A stretch of DNA of 58,464 nt from an uncultured Clostridia bacterium (GTDB taxonomy: Bacteria; Bacillota_A; Clostridia; Oscillospirales; Oscillospiraceae), in contig CASEPH010000007.1 of the NCBI GenBank assembly GCA_949289625.1, positions 1 to 58,464 on the forward strand. The letters are read 5' to 3'. Shown piece by piece: positions 1 through 7,949 of this stretch. The position numbers and the translations under genes are program-made. How positions within the stretch are numbered: position 1 is the first letter of the stretch; each line of letters opens with the position of its first letter. Under the pieces are notes generated by a model, which did not search any database, was not told the origin of the DNA, and was given only the letters and a program-made list of their open reading frames with translations.

Positions 1-11
1 TGATATGCCAT
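1..11 (-). CDS. porB: Start of porB (2-oxoacid:ferredoxin oxidoreductase beta subunit), cut by window edge
   Basis: Only the first codons are inside the window: an ATG read on the minus strand at 11..9, preceded by a good ribosome site (GGAGGA, about 7 bases upstream) that overlaps the end of porA. The porG-D-A-B order is usual in Clostridia, and the thiamine-diphosphate-binding beta subunit is the expected next gene. The identity comes from operon position only, since three codons cannot identify a protein. Confidence 0.5.
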
Positions 12-14
12 ATC

Positions 15-1199
15 TTATTCCTCCCTGACGCCCATATGGGTATAGATTTCTCCGGTCTTGCCGGTTTCCGCGATCTGCTCCAGTCGCTGGTACAGAGCTG
101 CAATATCGTCGGTGGAGACGTCCCGGCCACCCAGTCCGTAGACCACATTGATGAGCTTGGGCCGAGATTCCAAATCATACAGAGCGCTTCGAGTTTCCGC
201 AAACAGCGGTCCGCCACAGCCGGAAAAGCCCTCGGACTTATCCATCACTGCCACCGCCTTACAATGCGCCAGCGCCTGAGCCAGTTCCTCTGCCGGGAAC
301 GGACGGAACACGCGAATCTTGACAAGGCCCACTTTTTTTCCCTGACTTCTCAGGGTATCCACTGCCGCTTTGGCGGTTCCGGCGGTGGAACCAATGAGCA
401 CCAGTGCCGTTTCGGCATCCTCCATCCGGTATTCCTCAAAGAAGCCATATTTCCGGCCGGTCATGGCCGCAAAGCGTTCAGCCTGCTCCAGAATCGCCTT
501 TATGGCATTCTTCATGGCCTCGGCCTCCTGCTTCTTGTGCTCCATATAATAGTGGGTGACATCATAGGGGCCCACCGCCAGAGGCTCCCGGCTGTTGAGC
601 AGATAATGCTCGGGGTTGTATTCTCCCACAAAGGCCTTGACCTCCCGATCCTCCAGCAGTTCGATATTCTCCACCGCATGGGAGGTGATAAAGCCGTCCA
701 TGCAGATCATTACCGGCAGCCGCACATCTGCCGTTTCCGCAATGGGGAATGCCTGGACATAGTTATCGTAGACCTCCTGGTTATTCTCTGCATAAATCTG
801 AATCCAGCCGGTATCTCTGGCGCCCATGGCGTCGGAGTGGTCGTTGTTGATATTGATGGGACCGGACAAAGCCCGGGTGGACACCGCCAAAACGATGGGC
901 AGCCGGCTGGATGCCGTCACATAGAGCATCTCATACATCAGTGCCAGGCCGCAAGAGGAGGTAGCACTGATGGCCCTTCCACCCGCTGCCGCAGCACCCA
1001 TGCAAACGCTCATGGAGCTGTGCTCGGATTCCACTGTAACAAGTTCTGTATGGACGCTGCCATCCGCCACATATTGGGCAAAATACTGGGGAATTTCTGT
1101 GGAAGGCGTAATTGGGAACGCACCCATGACATCCGGGTCGATCTGCCGCATGGCCACCGCCACGGCCTCATTGCCGGAAAGCCGGTCAAGATGTGCCAT
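15..1199 (-). CDS. porA: 2-oxoacid (pyruvate):ferredoxin oxidoreductase, alpha subunit
   Basis: Alpha subunit of a four-subunit pyruvate-type ferredoxin oxidoreductase, which interconverts a 2-oxoacid plus CoA with acyl-CoA, CO2 and reduced ferredoxin in the cytoplasm. The 394-residue length fits the family. Seen in the sequence are the family's early AFPITPSTEI segment, VESEHSSMS, and HSDAMGARDTGWIQ near residue 125, all typical of PorA rather than indolepyruvate enzymes. Its ATG overlaps the porD stop (TAATG), so translation is probably coupled. The operon lies behind an Ile-type T-box (2077-2360), so the physiological substrate may be a branched-chain or C4 2-oxoacid rather than pyruvate. 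That last point is inference. Confidence 0.93.
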   Translation of the reverse strand: MAHLDRLSGNEAVAVAMRQIDPDVMGAFPITPSTEIPQYFAQYVADGSVHTELVTVESEHSSMSVCMGAAAAGGRAISATSSCGLALMYEMLYVTASSRLPIVLAVSTRALSGPININNDHSDAMGARDTGWIQIYAENNQEVYDNYVQAFPIAETADVRLPVMICMDGFITSHAVENIELLEDREVKAFVGEYNPEHYLLNSREPLAVGPYDVTHYYMEHKKQEAEAMKNAIKAILEQAERFAAMTGRKYGFFEEYRMEDAETALVLIGSTAGTAKAAVDTLRSQGKKVGLVKIRVFRPFPAEELAQALAHCKAVAVMDKSEGFSGCGGPLFAETRSALYDLESRPKLINVVYGLGGRDVSTDDIAALYQRLEQIAETGKTGEIYTHMGVREE

Positions 1200-1498
1200 T
1201 ATTCCTCCTCCTTCCAGACAATTGCGTCAAAGGGACATGCAGTGATGCAGATTCCGCAGCCCTTGCAGTGCATCAAATCAAACTCTCCCCGCTTGCCATC
1301 CTTTACCGGGATGGCGCTGTCAGGGCAATAGGGAACACAGAGCAGACACTGCTTGCATTTGTCCTCCAAGAACACCGGCGTCTTGGTCCGCCAATCCCCC
1401 GTATTAAACTGCAACGACGTGGCCGGCTCATAGATCTCTCCGCCGGGCGTCAGCTTTTGCCAGGGGGTATTTTCATGAATATCCTTTGCGTAAATCAT
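1199..1498 (-). CDS. porD: 2-oxoacid:ferredoxin oxidoreductase, delta subunit (2[4Fe-4S] ferredoxin)
   Basis: Small 99-residue electron-transfer subunit. Two ferredoxin motifs are visible: CKQCLLCVPYCP (about residue 37 onward) and CKGCGICITACP (about 78 onward), each of CxxCxxCxxxCP type, so it should carry two [4Fe-4S] clusters that pass electrons from the catalytic subunits to free ferredoxin. The N-terminal 35 residues match the usual PorD extension. The start overlaps the porG stop by four bases (ATGA) and the stop touches the porA start, giving a tightly coupled operon. Confidence 0.93.
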   Translation of the reverse strand: MIYAKDIHENTPWQKLTPGGEIYEPATSLQFNTGDWRTKTPVFLEDKCKQCLLCVPYCPDSAIPVKDGKRGEFDLMHCKGCGICITACPFDAIVWKEEE

Positions 1499-2076
1499 CC
1501 CTGTACCTCCTCCATGGACTGCCGCAGCACCCGCATATTGCCTTCAATCACTTGAGGCTTGGAGGAGAACTTGTGGTGAAAGGACTCCTCCATGTCCTTG
1601 GTAAACTTCTCCGGATCCACCACGTTACTAACCTTGACCGTAGCTGCCAGCATGGGCGTATTGGGGAACACCTGCCCCAGGATCTCCTTGGAGATCCGGT
1701 TGGCGTCAATGGTGCAGACCCGGCCCTCATAGCCTTTGAGCAGCGGCCGCAGCTCCTCCGGGGACCGGCTGGAATTGATGATAATGGCCCCGGACTTTTT
1801 CAGCCCTGCCGTCACGTCCACACAGGAGATCAGGCCCTCGTCCACCACTACTACATAGTCCGGCTCGTAGATATTGGAGTGGATGCTGCATCGCTCTGTG
1901 CTAATTCGATTGTAAGCGGTAATGGGCGCTCCACTTCGTTCCGGGCCATATTCCGGAAACCCCTGGACGTATTTCCCGGAGGAAAACGCTGCATCCGCCA
2001 GCAGCAGGCACGCCGTCTTAGCACCTTGGCCGCCTCTGCCATGCCAGCGGATCTCTACCATATTCTGATTGTTCAT
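1495..2076 (-). CDS. porG: 2-oxoacid:ferredoxin oxidoreductase, gamma subunit
   Basis: Gamma subunit, 193 residues. The N-terminus contains the family motif IRWHGRGGQGAKTA, followed by GKYVQGFPEYGPERSGAP, both hallmarks of PorG/VorC proteins. I start it at the ATG at 2076, which is preceded by GGGAGG at good spacing. A longer open frame reaching 2229 runs through the T-box antiterminator and is not coding. It is the first gene of the operon, directly after the T-box leader, and overlaps porD by four bases. Confidence 0.92.
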   Translation of the reverse strand: MNNQNMVEIRWHGRGGQGAKTACLLLADAAFSSGKYVQGFPEYGPERSGAPITAYNRISTERCSIHSNIYEPDYVVVVDEGLISCVDVTAGLKKSGAIIINSSRSPEELRPLLKGYEGRVCTIDANRISKEILGQVFPNTPMLAATVKVSNVVDPEKFTKDMEESFHHKFSSKPQVIEGNMRVLRQSMEEVQG

Positions 2077-2360
2077 ACACAGACCTCCCTGTTCCGGTTG
2101 CAGCAGGGTATAAAAATAGCCCCCGTCCGTAAAGGGACGAGAACTGACGTTTTCGCTATACCACCCGTTACTGCATACCAACATATGCATCCCCAGCATA
2201 ACGGTGGGGTACCGGCAGCTCCTACTCAACTTTCAGGCTGCAGTTCAGAAGTGATTTTCAGCAAAGGGCTACTTTCACCGGGCTTACACCCTTCCCGGCT
2301 CGCTGGAGATTTTACCTTCTGCCTACTCTCTTCGTCATCACATTTCAAGCTTTTTTGATT
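2077..2360 (-). promoter_or_regulatory. T-box riboswitch leader, predicted tRNA-Ile specific, of the por operon
   Basis: Read on the minus strand. The T-box core AACGGGTGGTATAGCG lies at 2169..2154, followed by a hairpin (CTCGTCC/GGACGGG) and a U run, the terminator, at about 2143-2111. Stem I is present with AGTA near its 5' side and a long helix GGCAGAAGG pairing CCCTTTGCT. This closes the specifier loop GAA-A-ATC-A, so the specifier codon reads AUC (Ile). The T-box bulge UGGU pairs with a tRNA ending ACCA, and tRNA-Ile has A at the discriminator position, so both contacts agree. Uncharged tRNA-Ile should allow readthrough into porG. Confidence 0.85.
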
Positions 2361-2366
2361 GTTTAT

Positions 2367-2395
2367 ACTATATCCGACCCATTTCCTTTTGTCAA
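2367..2395 (-). promoter_or_regulatory. Sigma-A type promoter of the por operon
   Basis: On the minus strand, TTGACA (2395..2390), a 17-base spacer and TATAGT (2372..2367) form a near-consensus promoter whose predicted start falls at the 5' end of the T-box leader. Confidence 0.8.
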
Positions 2396-2586
2396 GAGAA
2401 AGCCGCCGCCACATTTTCACAACCTTTTCCAGAAATTGCGGACGTTTTTTGTATATTTTGTTCTTCTCCAGCGTACACCTGTCCGCCTCACAAACTAGTG
2501 ATGAATATCTTTCACTTTCATCCGTCAACGCAGTTTTTCTTGCAAAGTTGATTTCAAAATTTTTTGCACTTTTTCTATAAAACCTA

Positions 2587-2615
2587 TTGACAAATCAGCC
2601 TGTTTATTGTATATT
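2587..2615 (+). promoter_or_regulatory. Consensus promoter of the large non-coding transcript
   Basis: TTGACA (2587-2592), exactly 17 bases, then TATATT (2610-2615). Predicted transcription start is about 2622. It lies back-to-back with the por promoter and drives the region that has no protein-coding gene. Confidence 0.75.
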
Positions 2616-3097
2616 GTAGACACAAAGAACAAGGGGTGATTCCAATGAAGAGTTAGAGCACGGCGGTTCAGCGAGAGAACTGGTCGGAAGTTATGACGTC
2701 TTGCAGTGTGTTATCTTGCAGTATTTATTTTTGAAAGGATTTGATAAACCCATTTCTTTTTGATTCCGGCAAAGCCGGTTAAAAATAGATACTACAGATT
2801 CAGGAGGATAGGTCCCATGTACTGATCAGTCATTCGTCCAGAAACCATTTATTCGGAGGCTCGGGTCCCATGAAAAGGTAAGCGGCTAATCCGCAATTCG
2901 TATTTGATTGAGAAGATACACGTTTGATTTCACAGAGGACAGTCAAAAGAACAAGTGATTCCTGGCTCAGATTTCTGATTAAGATTTATCTTCACAATGG
3001 GTGCTCAATCGAGCATCAGTGGACAAATCCATTGAACCGTGTCATTAGAATTCAGTCGCAGTTCGAATGAGACAAAAAGCCCATGAATGTATCAACG

Positions 3098-3540
3098 GTA
3101 ACCCTGACAGCAACGGATAATCCGAAAAAACGGAATCATTCGCAGCAACGGAACCCCGTGATGTAGGAAACTCCGTTACCACGGCAGAGGCCTTGGATCG
3201 GAAGATCCGAAAACGCGGAAGAGAATTCGCAGCAAGGAACGATCATTGCAGCGGTAAATGCCCGTAGTAGTGTAACCATCCAGACTGACGAAGAAGAACC
3301 CGTAGCAACGCAACAAGAATCCGTAAGAACCGGCAAATACCCGTAGCAAGGGAAAATCCAGTACAGCGGCAAGTAACCGTGAGCAATGGTAAGAAACCAA
3401 CGAAACGGAACCATCGCAGCATTGGCTGAAATCCATTCGTGGCAAAGCCGCAATATGGATCATGGTCCAAAGCATCGAGAACCGTGACAATGGAATATCC
3501 ATAGCAGCGGCAAAATACCGAAACATTGGAAGAAAATCCG
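3098..3540 (+). repeat. Array of degenerate ~17-21 nt mini-hairpin units inside the ncRNA
   Basis: From about 3098, and very regularly from about 3330 to 3540, short units recur of the form G-(T/C)AGCAA-nGG-(A-rich loop)-CCn. Examples are CGGATAATCCG (3114-3124), CGGCAAATACCCG, GGGAAAATCC (3350-3359), GGTAAGAAACC, TGGAATATCCA and CGGCAAAATACCG (about 3508-3520). Each can close 3-5 bp over an A-rich loop, separated by GTAGCAA-like linkers. Unit starts fall about 17-21 bases apart. Units are not identical, so this is not a CRISPR array or a recent satellite expansion. Confidence 0.6.
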
Positions 3541-3857
3541 TAGTTTGATTTGATAAATGTTCCTTTACCGAGGAAATATCCCATGAACAATTGTCCGTTT
3601 ATCCAAAACGTAAAAATGGATTGACAGCCAAAACGATCATGCGGAAACCAACGTATTGACAGATTATTGATTCAAATAAACAATCTATAAGGATTCATGG
3701 AAGCTCAGTCCTGTGAACGTGCAATGGGAAACGCCCAGCTGATTAGAATGACCAGTTACAAAGGATGTCCCATGAACAGATCATGTTCAGAAATAATTTC
3801 ATAATTTAATATTATCGAAAGGATGAGAGGGGTATGATTGATCCCACCCAGCAGTAG

Positions 3858-3909
3858 CTACCGTGTATGATTTCAGGTTTGTGATCATACACGGTAGTTT
3901 TTTATTTCT
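3858..3909 (+). terminator. Strong intrinsic terminator of the ncRNA
   Basis: Perfect 14-bp stem CTACCGTGTATGAT (3858-3871) / ATCATACACGGTAG (3884-3897), 12-base loop, followed directly by a run of T (3898-3907). It separates the ncRNA from the MATE gene. Confidence 0.92.
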
Positions 3910-3976
3910 GCTGCATGCACTTTATGTCCTGCTAATTTTTCACAAAAACTCTGCTTTTTTCCCAGGAAACCTTGGC

Positions 3977-4005
3977 TTGCAGTATATATTATATTGTGGT
4001 ATAAT
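3977..4005 (+). promoter_or_regulatory. Promoter of the MATE transporter gene
   Basis: TTGCAG (3977-3982), 17-base spacer, perfect TATAAT (4000-4005), about 60 bases before the MATE start codon. Confidence 0.75.
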
Positions 4006-4067
4006 GCTTTTGCCGTAAAATTGTTTTTATATCGAATCATTTGACGACAAGGAGCTATAGAGGTTTT

Positions 4068-5432
4068 ATGGAAAAAACAATGATCAAGGATCTGACCACT
4101 GGCAGCGTTGGAAAGGAATTGCTGCGATTCTCTTTCCCATTTATGTTGTCCAACGCCCTACAGACGGTTTACAACCTGGTAGATATGGTGGTAGTGGGAC
4201 AGTTTGTGGGTGCCAGTGGCTTGTCTGCCGTATCCATCGGCGGTCAGATCGTCTGGCTTTTGTGCTGCTTGGCCATCGGTTATGCCTCCGGAGGACAGAT
4301 CTTTATTTCCCAACTGGTAGGTGCAGGCGATCACGCCGGAATCCGCCGGACCATCGGCACCCTATTCACCGTAATCGCCGCCTTTTCCGTTTTGTTTACG
4401 ATCCTCGGCATTATTTTCCATGTGCCCCTGCTGGCGCTACTCAACACACCAGCAGAATCCATGGAACAGGCCAAGGATTATGTAGTGATCTGTTCCTTCG
4501 GCATGTTCTTCGTCTACGGATATAATACGGTTTCTGCCGTGCTCCGTGGTATGGGCGACTCCACTCGCCCCTTTTTGTTCATCGCCATTGCTGCTATCCT
4601 CAATGTGATTTTGGATGTGATCTTCGTCGGACCTTTCGGCATGGAGAGCGCAGGTGCTGCTCTGGCCACCATTATCTCTCAGGCCGTCAGTTTCATCGTC
4701 TCCATCATCTACCTCTACATTCGTCGCGAAAGCTTCGGCTTTGACTTTAAGCTGAAAAGCTTCGCCGTAGATGGCCGTACCTTCAAATCACTCTCTTTTC
4801 TGGGCCTGCCTCTGACGGTGCAGACCACCGCCATCAATATTTCCATGTTGTTCGTCTCCGCCGGCATCAACACCTACGGTCTGGTTTATGCTTCCGTTTA
4901 TGGCATTGGCGGAAAACTTCAGTCCATCATGTTTATTATCACCAACTCCATCTCCACCGCCAGCGCCTCCATGTTCGGCCAAAACCTGGGCGCCGCCAAG
5001 TTTGACCGCGTCAAAAAGATCTTTTGGTTCGGCAACCTCTACTGCATCATCTTTTTTGTCGTGGTAGCCATTGTGTGTCTGGTGATCCCCGGCCCCATTT
5101 TCCGGCTGTTCACCCAGGACGCAGAAGTCATTGCCCAGGCCGATCAGTTTATGGTCACACTAGTAGTCATGTTCTCCGGATTTGCCACCATGACCGCCGG
5201 CATCGCACTGATCAACGGCATCGGCAACGGTAGCCTCAGTCTGATCACCGCTTTGCTGGACGGCGTCATTGTCCGTATCGGCCTCTGTGTTCTGATGGCC
5301 GGACCCATGGGCATGGGCGTATGGGGTTATTTCTGGGGCAACGCTCTGGCAGGTTATATCAGCACCATCATTGGAGATTTCTATTATCTCACCGGCGCAT
5401 GGAAACGCCGCAAGCTGATGATCGACAAATAA
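4068..5432 (+). CDS. MATE family efflux transporter
   Basis: A 454-residue multidrug/toxin extrusion protein, predicted inner-membrane antiporter with about 12 helices in two homologous halves. The N-terminus KDLTTGSVGKELLRFSFPFM and the segment NLVDMVVVGQFVGASGLSAV are typical of the DinF/NorM-like branch common in Clostridia. I use the ATG at 4068 (AGAGG five bases upstream); the open frame also extends to a TTG at 4041. It has its own promoter and terminator, so it is monocistronic. The substrate cannot be told from sequence. It is one of three MATE genes in this window. Confidence 0.93.
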   Translation: MEKTMIKDLTTGSVGKELLRFSFPFMLSNALQTVYNLVDMVVVGQFVGASGLSAVSIGGQIVWLLCCLAIGYASGGQIFISQLVGAGDHAGIRRTIGTLFTVIAAFSVLFTILGIIFHVPLLALLNTPAESMEQAKDYVVICSFGMFFVYGYNTVSAVLRGMGDSTRPFLFIAIAAILNVILDVIFVGPFGMESAGAALATIISQAVSFIVSIIYLYIRRESFGFDFKLKSFAVDGRTFKSLSFLGLPLTVQTTAINISMLFVSAGINTYGLVYASVYGIGGKLQSIMFIITNSISTASASMFGQNLGAAKFDRVKKIFWFGNLYCIIFFVVVAIVCLVIPGPIFRLFTQDAEVIAQADQFMVTLVVMFSGFATMTAGIALINGIGNGSLSLITALLDGVIVRIGLCVLMAGPMGMGVWGYFWGNALAGYISTIIGDFYYLTGAWKRRKLMIDK

Positions 5433-5438
5433 ACGGCA

Positions 5439-5468
5439 GCACCGCAGGTTTAAACTGCGGTGCTTTTT
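5439..5468. terminator. Terminator between convergent MATE and thioesterase genes
   Basis: Stem GCACCGCAG (5439-5447) / CTGCGGTGC (5455-5463) with TTTTT following on the plus strand. It lies between convergent genes and may serve both. Confidence 0.85.
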
Positions 5469-5486
5469 CTATATAATTAAGTGCGA

Positions 5487-5879
5487 TCACGTTTCCTTCC
5501 GGTAGCAAGAAAAACTTCCTTCCCCCAGCAGCGTTTCCCCCGCTTTTACCTGGACCTGGAACACCAGAATGGTTCTCCCCAGCTTCACTGGCCTGGCCTC
5601 CGCCACGATCGTTCCTTCCGTCACATTCCGCAAATATCGAAAGTTGCCATCCAGCGTTACGCACGTTCCACCCAACGCCCGGCTGTAGGCGGAAACCACA
5701 CAATCCGCCATGGTATACAGCAGTCCACCATGAACGGTTTCTCCCGTATTTTTACAATACTCCGCCACCTGCAGCTCCGCTCGGCACACTTCCTCTTCCA
5801 GTGCAGTGACTCGAATGCCGCAGTGCCGCATAAACCGGTTTTCCCGGTTGGTAAACACCATCTGTTCCAAAAAAGTCAT
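5487..5879 (-). CDS. PaaI-family hotdog-fold thioesterase
   Basis: A 130-residue hotdog-fold protein. The hallmark HGGLLYTMADCVVSAYSRA (about residues 50-68) is the PaaI/YbgC-like active-site region, where the HGG turn and the following Asp support acyl-CoA thioester hydrolysis. A likely role is release of acyl or aryl groups from CoA in the cytoplasm; the actual substrate is unknown. The ATG at 5879 is preceded by GGGGG. It is a single gene, convergent with the MATE gene and divergent from the glycogen operon. Confidence 0.85.
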   Translation of the reverse strand: MTFLEQMVFTNRENRFMRHCGIRVTALEEEVCRAELQVAEYCKNTGETVHGGLLYTMADCVVSAYSRALGGTCVTLDGNFRYLRNVTEGTIVAEARPVKLGRTILVFQVQVKAGETLLGEGSFSCYRKET

Positions 5880-5941
5880 GGATAATCCCCCTTTATTTGT
5901 GCATTTTTATTATATACTACCTGTCAATCTGTCTGCTTTGC

Positions 5942-5970
5942 TTGACACCTGGCCCTTACGACTGTAAAAT
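5942..5970 (+). promoter_or_regulatory. Promoter of the glycogen operon
   Basis: Consensus TTGACA (5942-5947), 17-base spacer ending in TG, and TAAAAT (5965-5970). Predicted start is about 65 bases before glgB. No catabolite-repression site was evident to me. Confidence 0.8.
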
Positions 5971-6042
5971 ACTTATAGATACTTTTCTTGTATTCAGGCA
6001 GCACGACACAGGGATTTTTCCCGGAAAGACGAGGTGCCAATC

Positions 6043-7935
6043 ATGCGTATTACCGACCCCAAGCTTACCCCTGAAAAGCTTTATCTTTTTAATCAGGGAA
6101 CCTATTATCACAGCTACCGTCTCTTTGGAGCCCACCCGGTTCCCGGCGGCATTCGCTTCACCGTCTGGTGTCCTGACGTAGCCTCAGTTTCTGTCATCGG
6201 AGACTTCAACCATTGGGAATCTACGCCCCTTACCCACCAGGGTTCCACCGGTATTTACACCGGTGTTATCCCGGAAGCCCAGGAGGGACAACTCTATAAA
6301 TACCGTATTATCACCCACAGCGGCGAGCAGATCGACAAGGCCGATCCCTTTGCCTTTTCCGCCCAAGTCCGCCCCGGAACCGCCTCTAAAATTGCGTTTT
6401 TGGACGGTTATAAATGGGGCGACGGTCGTTGGCGCGCTGCCCAAAAGGCAAAAAAAAGTGCTGGCCCCATGAATATCTACGAGGTTCATCTGGGTTCCTG
6501 GAAACAGCAGGAGGCTCCCGCCGACCCGGACTATCCTTTCCTCACCTATCGGGAGCTGGCAGATCAGCTGATCCCCTATGCCCGTGACATGGGCTATACC
6601 CATCTGGAGCTAATGCCCGTAATGGAATTTCCCTTTGACGGCTCCTGGGGTTATCAGGTCACGGGATTTTTCGCCCCCACCAGCCGCTATGGCGATCCCA
6701 AGGATTTTATGTACTTTGTGGACAAGGCCCATCAAAACGGATTGGGCGTTATTCTGGACTGGGTCCCGGGGCATTTCTGCCGGGACGCTCAGGGGCTTGG
6801 CCGGTTCAACGGCCAGATGCTCTATGAAGCCGCGGATCACCCGGAATGGGGCACCTACAAATTTGACTTTGCCCGCAGCGAGGTCTCCGGTTTTTTGCTC
6901 TCCTCCGCCCTGTACTGGCTGCTGGTGTACCACGCCGATGGCCTGCGGGTGGACGGCGTCACCAGTATGCTCTATCTGAATTTCGGGCTGCCGGATTGGG
7001 CGGAAAAGCAGCTGAATCAATATGGCGGCGAGGAAAATCTTCCGGCCATTGATTTTCTGCGACACCTGAACAACGTGGTGCACAGCTATGCCCCGGGGGC
7101 CATTACCATCGCGGAGGAGAGTTCCGCCTGGCCCCACGTCACCGGCTCCACCGATTCCGGCGGACTGGGATTTGATTATAAGTGGGACATGGGCTGGATG
7201 AACGATACGCTGGAATACTGCAAAACCGACTTCCCCTATCGTCCCGGCTGTCATAACAAGTTGACGTTTTCCATGGCCTACAATTTCTCCGAACGGTTCA
7301 TTCTTCCGCTGAGCCACGACGAGGTGGTCCATGGGAAGAAAAGTCTCATGGGCCGGATGCCAGGCGACTACTGGCGGCAGTTCGCAGGACTGCGGCTGCT
7401 GGCACTGTACCAGATCACCCATCCCGGCGGAAAACTCAGTTTTATGTCAACTGAATATGGGCCTTTCATTGAATGGCGGGAATATGAATCCCTGGAATGG
7501 TTCCTTTTGGACTATCCATCCCATAAAATGCATCAGAGCTATACCGCCGCGCTGAATCATCTCTACAAAAACACCCCTGCCCTCTGGCAAGACGATCAGA
7601 CTTGGGAGGGCTTCCACTGGCTGGACGCCAACGACGCAGCCCAAAGCATTCTGCTCTATCGCCGCACCGGCAAACGGAAGACCCAGGCTGTCACCGTTCT
7701 TTTGAATTTCCAGCCGGCTGTCTATTCCGGCTTCCGTATCGGTGTCCCCTATCCTGGGCAATATCAGGAAATCTTCTGCTCGGACCGGACCGCCTTTGGC
7801 GGCAGCGGCAAGGGCAACCCTGAGCCGATCCAGGCAGAGCCCATCCCCTGTCATGGGGAAAAATATTCCGTTGCGGTGGAGGTCCCACCCATTGGCGGGC
7901 TGATTTTGCAGCGGCTCGCCACCAATAAAAAATAA
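6043..7935 (+). CDS. glgB: 1,4-alpha-glucan branching enzyme (GH13, CBM48)
   Basis: Transfers alpha-1,4 chain ends to make alpha-1,6 branches during glycogen synthesis. The 630-residue protein has an N-terminal CBM48-like domain (motif GDFNHWES near residue 50) and a GH13 barrel. The catalytic triad is visible: Asp304 in GLRVDGVTS, Glu358 in TIAEESSAW and Asp426 in LSHDEVVHG. I start at ATG 6043 (GAGG eight bases upstream); a GTG at 6034 is possible. It is the first gene of the operon, 14 bases before glgP. Confidence 0.95.
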   Translation: MRITDPKLTPEKLYLFNQGTYYHSYRLFGAHPVPGGIRFTVWCPDVASVSVIGDFNHWESTPLTHQGSTGIYTGVIPEAQEGQLYKYRIITHSGEQIDKADPFAFSAQVRPGTASKIAFLDGYKWGDGRWRAAQKAKKSAGPMNIYEVHLGSWKQQEAPADPDYPFLTYRELADQLIPYARDMGYTHLELMPVMEFPFDGSWGYQVTGFFAPTSRYGDPKDFMYFVDKAHQNGLGVILDWVPGHFCRDAQGLGRFNGQMLYEAADHPEWGTYKFDFARSEVSGFLLSSALYWLLVYHADGLRVDGVTSMLYLNFGLPDWAEKQLNQYGGEENLPAIDFLRHLNNVVHSYAPGAITIAEESSAWPHVTGSTDSGGLGFDYKWDMGWMNDTLEYCKTDFPYRPGCHNKLTFSMAYNFSERFILPLSHDEVVHGKKSLMGRMPGDYWRQFAGLRLLALYQITHPGGKLSFMSTEYGPFIEWREYESLEWFLLDYPSHKMHQSYTAALNHLYKNTPALWQDDQTWEGFHWLDANDAAQSILLYRRTGKRKTQAVTVLLNFQPAVYSGFRIGVPYPGQYQEIFCSDRTAFGGSGKGNPEPIQAEPIPCHGEKYSVAVEVPPIGGLILQRLATNKK

Positions 7936-7949
7936 GGGAGCGATTCCAT

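Larger units (their letters stand above)
2622..3909 (+). ncRNA. Putative large structured non-coding RNA (about 1.29 kb), family not recognised
   Basis: A complete transcription unit without a plausible protein: consensus promoter at 2587-2615 and a 14-bp perfect terminator at 3858-3909. No frame on the plus strand stays open beyond a few dozen codons. Base composition is visibly more A-rich than the flanking genes. Many local hairpins are visible: CCGGC-AAA-GCCGG (2766-2778), TGCTC-AATC-GAGCA (3002-3015), GGATC-GGAA-GATCC (3195-3208), ATGGA-ATA-TCCAT (3490-3502). The centre (about 3098-3540) is an array of small hairpin units, and a CCCATGAA element recurs five times. Size and ornateness recall OLE, GOLLD or ROOL RNAs, but I cannot match it to any of them. 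Transcript boundaries are inferred. A degenerate gene or DNA-level repeat region is the alternative. Confidence 0.6.

Noticed and set aside
2077..2229. N-terminal extension of porG by 51 codons.
   Set aside because: The extension would be translated from the T-box antiterminator and terminator; the ATG at 2076 has a strong ribosome site and matches the family start.
2221..2245. Reading the por T-box specifier as UGC (Cys) from a GAAC-TGC-A string.
   Set aside because: That string is outside the loop closed by the GGCAGAAGG/CCCTTTGCT helix, and a Cys T-box would need a UGGA bulge; the bulge here is UGGU, which fits Ile.
3098..3540. Possible CRISPR array.
   Set aside because: Units are too short, not identical and lack unique spacers; no cas gene is present in the window.
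3136..3590. Overlapping minus-strand open frames of 105-116 codons in all three frames within the ncRNA region.
   Set aside because: All three frames being open at once reflects a local shortage of stop triplets caused by the repeat composition. There is no ribosome site, and the predicted peptides only echo the nucleotide repeats.
5922..5927. TTGACA-like hexamer as promoter of the thioesterase gene.
   Set aside because: No acceptable -10 lies 16-18 bases downstream on the minus strand; the TATAAT found is only 7 bases away.
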